In this document: in pieces, positions 5,943 to 7,545 of the stretch | Numbering within the stretch: position 1 is the stretch's first letter | How the letters are laid out: every line of letters begins with the position of its first letter | Source: Anaerolineae bacterium | Lineage (GTDB): Bacteria; Chloroflexota; Anaerolineae; Promineifilales; Promineifilaceae | Length of the DNA stretch: 7,545 nucleotides | NCBI GenBank assembly: GCA_028284105.1 | Contig: JANQSK010000434.1 | Span: 1-7,545, forward strand | Direction of reading: 5' to 3' | The notes under the pieces: generated by a model | What the model was told of the DNA's origin: nothing | Databases searched by the model: none | Seen by the model: the letters and a program-made list of their open reading frames with translations, nothing else | Made by a program: the position numbers and the translations under genes

Positions 5943-6680
5943 TTAAACAGTGATGCTTTCTTTTCCCCAGCGCGCTACTCTTTTCTCCAATCCATACCCG
6001 ACGCCAATTCCAGAGAGGGCGGCGATCATCAAGCCGCTTTTAAAGGGGAAATGGAAGGTCAGTACGCCGATTATGCCTGAGGTCAGAGCGGCTGCCAAAA
6101 ACGGCCGTGTGTCGAGCGTTGGGACAACAATGCCAATAAAAGTGAGGGCCAATGTGAAGTCTAAAGACCAGCTTGCCGGAATTTCAGCGCCCAGAAAGAT
6201 GCCAATGGCAGTACAGGTTTGCCACACAACCCAAAGGGTGAGTCCTGCCCCTAAAAAGAAGTAATGTTTATTTTTTAGGGGGATAGATTTGTCAGCGTAG
6301 TGAACGGCCGTTGTGGCAAACGCCTCATCAGTGAGCAAATAAGCCAATCCCCAGCGCCAAATCCTTGGTAAATGCTGTAAATCGGTGCCAAGTGTTGAGC
6401 TGTACAAAACGTGGCGCACATTAACAATGAATGTCGTAAACCAGATGACAACAGTTGGTGTAGCCGCGCCAATTAACTGTGCCCCAATAAACTGAGCCGA
6501 TCCTGCGAACACAATTGAGGACATTGCCATCGTTTGCAAATTGTTCATCCCTGATGCCACCCCTAAGACGCCAAAAATTAGTCCAAACGGAATGACGCCT
6601 GAGGTAATGGGTATTTGACTCCGCACACCGCGCCAAAAGGATTGTTGTTTTGTGAGATTTGAATCTTTTTCAATAACCAT
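5943..6680 (-). CDS. azlC: AzlC-family branched-chain amino acid export permease
   Basis: 245 residues, the normal AzlC length, strongly hydrophobic, with about six or seven predicted membrane segments (roughly residues 24-44, 51-72, 74-94, 138-164, 174-188, 194-208, 214-231). Family hallmarks are present: GVIPFGLIFGVLG near the first segment, FAGSAQF (58-64), NVRHVLY (87-93) and LTDEAFA (116-122). AzlC proteins normally act with the small membrane protein AzlD to export branched-chain amino acids and analogues. No azlD-like gene follows; the next gene, 39 bp on, is an aldo/keto reductase. ATG 6680 is preceded by a weak CAGG. The gene lies 167 bp downstream of an aminotransferase/MocR-type gene on the same strand, a context that suits amino acid handling. 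Substrate is inferred from the family only. Confidence 0.9.
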   Translation of the reverse strand: MVIEKDSNLTKQQSFWRGVRSQIPITSGVIPFGLIFGVLGVASGMNNLQTMAMSSIVFAGSAQFIGAQLIGAATPTVVIWFTTFIVNVRHVLYSSTLGTDLQHLPRIWRWGLAYLLTDEAFATTAVHYADKSIPLKNKHYFFLGAGLTLWVVWQTCTAIGIFLGAEIPASWSLDFTLALTFIGIVVPTLDTRPFLAAALTSGIIGVLTFHFPFKSGLMIAALSGIGVGYGLEKRVARWGKESITV

Positions 6681-6809
6681 AAATATTTACCTGTATGGGG
6701 ATAACACGTTAACAATCTAGTTCATAACACAAATCGATGACCTGTTTTCTCACCCGTTTATTGATTAAATGGCGCGACAATAGGTGATGAATTGACGTTT
6801 TTCTCATGA

Positions 6810-6836
6810 AGGGGTTTTGCCGATTATCAAGCCCCT
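6810..6836 (-). terminator. Weak hairpin downstream of the aminotransferase gene
   Basis: An 8-bp stem with one wobble pair on the + strand (AGGGGTTT at 6810-6817 with AAGCCCCT at 6829-6836) and an 11-base loop, starting 11 bp after the aminotransferase stop. On the minus strand it is followed by TCATGAG and not by a U-run, so intrinsic termination is doubtful. The rest of the 167-bp gap to the azlC start shows nothing I can name. Confidence 0.3.
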
Positions 6837-6847
6837 AAAATTTGAGC

Positions 6848-7545
6848 CTATACGATGGGGAGCCAACTGCTGGACTGACTGCCAGAGCGTATTAATTGTG
6901 CTAATTGCTTGATGGTGGCTTGAATACCGATGCTGTTAAGACCGCCAAAGCATAGCCGCAGATGCTCTTCTTGAGGTCGGTTGATTTCATATGCTTCGCC
7001 AGGCGTGAAGGCAAATCCCTGTTGCAACGCCCGTCGATATAGTTCCCCTGGTGCAAATTGCCGTGGCATCGAGACCCAACTACAAAAGCCACCTTGTGGA
7101 ATGGTCCAGCGAACGGACGGTGGCATTTCGCTCTTCAAAGAAGTAAGCAATGTATCCCGACGTTCTTTATAGATGGGAAGAACTTTTTTAAGGTGGGGCT
7201 TAAACCCGTTTTCTTTTAAAAATTCAGCCAAGGCGCGCTGTAAAAATGGGGGGCCACAAAGGTCAAAGGCGCGGCGCAATGAGAGTAATTCTGTTTTGAG
7301 TGAGGGCACCATCACAATAAAGCCGACGCGAATACCTGGCATGAACATCTTAGAAAAACCGTTAAGGTAGATAACTCGATTTTGAGTGTCAAATTGTTTG
7401 ATGCTGGGCAAGGGGGCTTCATCGTAGGCTAAACGGCCGTAAATATCATCTTCCATGATCATCACATCATATTTGTTAGCCAGCTCCAAAATGGCCAGCC
7501 TTTTTTCGATTGAAAAGCTGATGCCGGTGGGATTATGGAAGTTTG
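6848..7545 (-). CDS. PLP-dependent aminotransferase, fold type I (C-terminal part; possibly MocR-type)
   Basis: The gene enters from the right edge; 231 complete residues up to a TAG stop are visible. An internal TTG at 7487-7489 is not a real start, because the frame continues upstream with the conserved NFHNPTG motif. PLP-site residues are clear: Asn-Pro-Thr-Gly at the start of the visible part; Asp32 and Tyr35 (visible numbering) in MEDDIYG, which contact the pyridine nitrogen and phenol oxygen; and Lys65 in NGFSKMFMPGIRVG, the Schiff-base lysine with its phosphate-binding arginine. C-terminal PQGGFCSWV and EEHLRLCFGG carry the carboxylate-binding arginine. This matches 2-aminoadipate/aromatic-type aminotransferases and equally the catalytic domain of MocR/PdxR regulators. 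Whether a GntR winged helix precedes it lies outside the window. It is upstream of the azlC-like gene on the same strand. Confidence 0.88.
   Translation of the reverse strand, partial: NFHNPTGISFSIEKRLAILELANKYDVMIMEDDIYGRLAYDEAPLPSIKQFDTQNRVIYLNGFSKMFMPGIRVGFIVMVPSLKTELLSLRRAFDLCGPPFLQRALAEFLKENGFKPHLKKVLPIYKERRDTLLTSLKSEMPPSVRWTIPQGGFCSWVSMPRQFAPGELYRRALQQGFAFTPGEAYEINRPQEEHLRLCFGGLNSIGIQATIKQLAQLIRSGSQSSSWLPIV

Larger units (their letters stand above)
925..7440. repeat. Highly iterated palindrome ACGGCCGT (14 scattered copies)
   Basis: Exact ACGGCCGT begins at 925, 1358, 1894, 2456, 2825, 4142, 4197, 4307, 4454, 5253, 5634, 6101, 6304 and 7433. Thirteen of the 14 extend to ACGGCCGTT on one strand, and four are the full palindrome AACGGCCGTT (at 1357, 2824, 4306, 6303). 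Every copy lies in a coding region, in seven of the eight genes. Reading phases differ: eight encode Thr-Ala-Val, five encode Asn/Tyr-Gly-Arg, and one encodes Thr-Arg-Pro. Only two other CGGCCG words occur (within 1048-1055 and 5095-5102), each one base off the 8-mer. This resembles the HIP1 phenomenon of cyanobacteria with a different core. Confidence 0.9.

Noticed and set aside
5950..6264. 104-codon plus-strand open frame
   Set aside because: Antisense to azlC, where open frames are favoured by the hydrophobic codon pattern; no recognisable domain.
6848..7489. Aminotransferase starting at the TTG at 7487-7489
   Set aside because: The frame continues upstream to the window edge and includes the conserved NPTG motif, so the gene is partial and has no start here.

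Overview
This is a bacterial chromosomal segment of moderate, slightly AT-leaning composition with conventional genes, short intergenic gaps and no RNA genes, CRISPR array or transposase. The lineage is not certain. The iterated DNA words described below and the AT-rich intergenic repeats resemble what I recall from Chloroflexota, Bacteroidota and some cyanobacterial genomes, but no marker gene settles it.

Left block (1-3627, all minus strand, read right to left): a thiolase (acetyl-CoA acetyltransferase type), a short/branched-chain type acyl-CoA dehydrogenase, and the N-terminal 367 codons of a fused acyl-CoA mutase of the IcmF type (B12-binding domain, linker, MeaB-like G domain; the mutase domain lies beyond the left edge). 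A TetR-family regulator (3872-4513, plus strand) is divergent from the thiolase across a 244-bp gap. This gap holds a strong operator-like palindrome and two adjacent 49-bp spaced inverted repeats. The block reads as a regulated module for breaking down short or branched acyl-CoAs: dehydrogenation, thiolysis, and 1,2-rearrangement of isobutyryl-/butyryl-type CoA esters.

Right block (4527-7545, all minus strand, read right to left): the C-terminal part of a fold-type I PLP aminotransferase (possibly the catalytic half of a MocR-type regulator), an AzlC-family amino-acid exporter subunit without an adjacent AzlD, an aldo/keto reductase with a clear Shine-Dalgarno, and a 113-aa protein resembling the DUF427 family. 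The aminotransferase-AzlC pairing hints at branched-chain amino acid handling, which would connect to the left block through isobutyryl-CoA; this is inference.

The most unusual feature is at the DNA level. The palindrome ACGGCCGT occurs 14 times in 7.5 kb (about 0.1 expected by chance), in seven of the eight genes and in all three codon phases. It behaves like a highly iterated palindrome analogous to cyanobacterial HIP1, but with a different core. Second, the linker of the IcmF-like mutase is built from several copies of a repeat of the CCTTCGACAGGCTCAGG type, read in frame.
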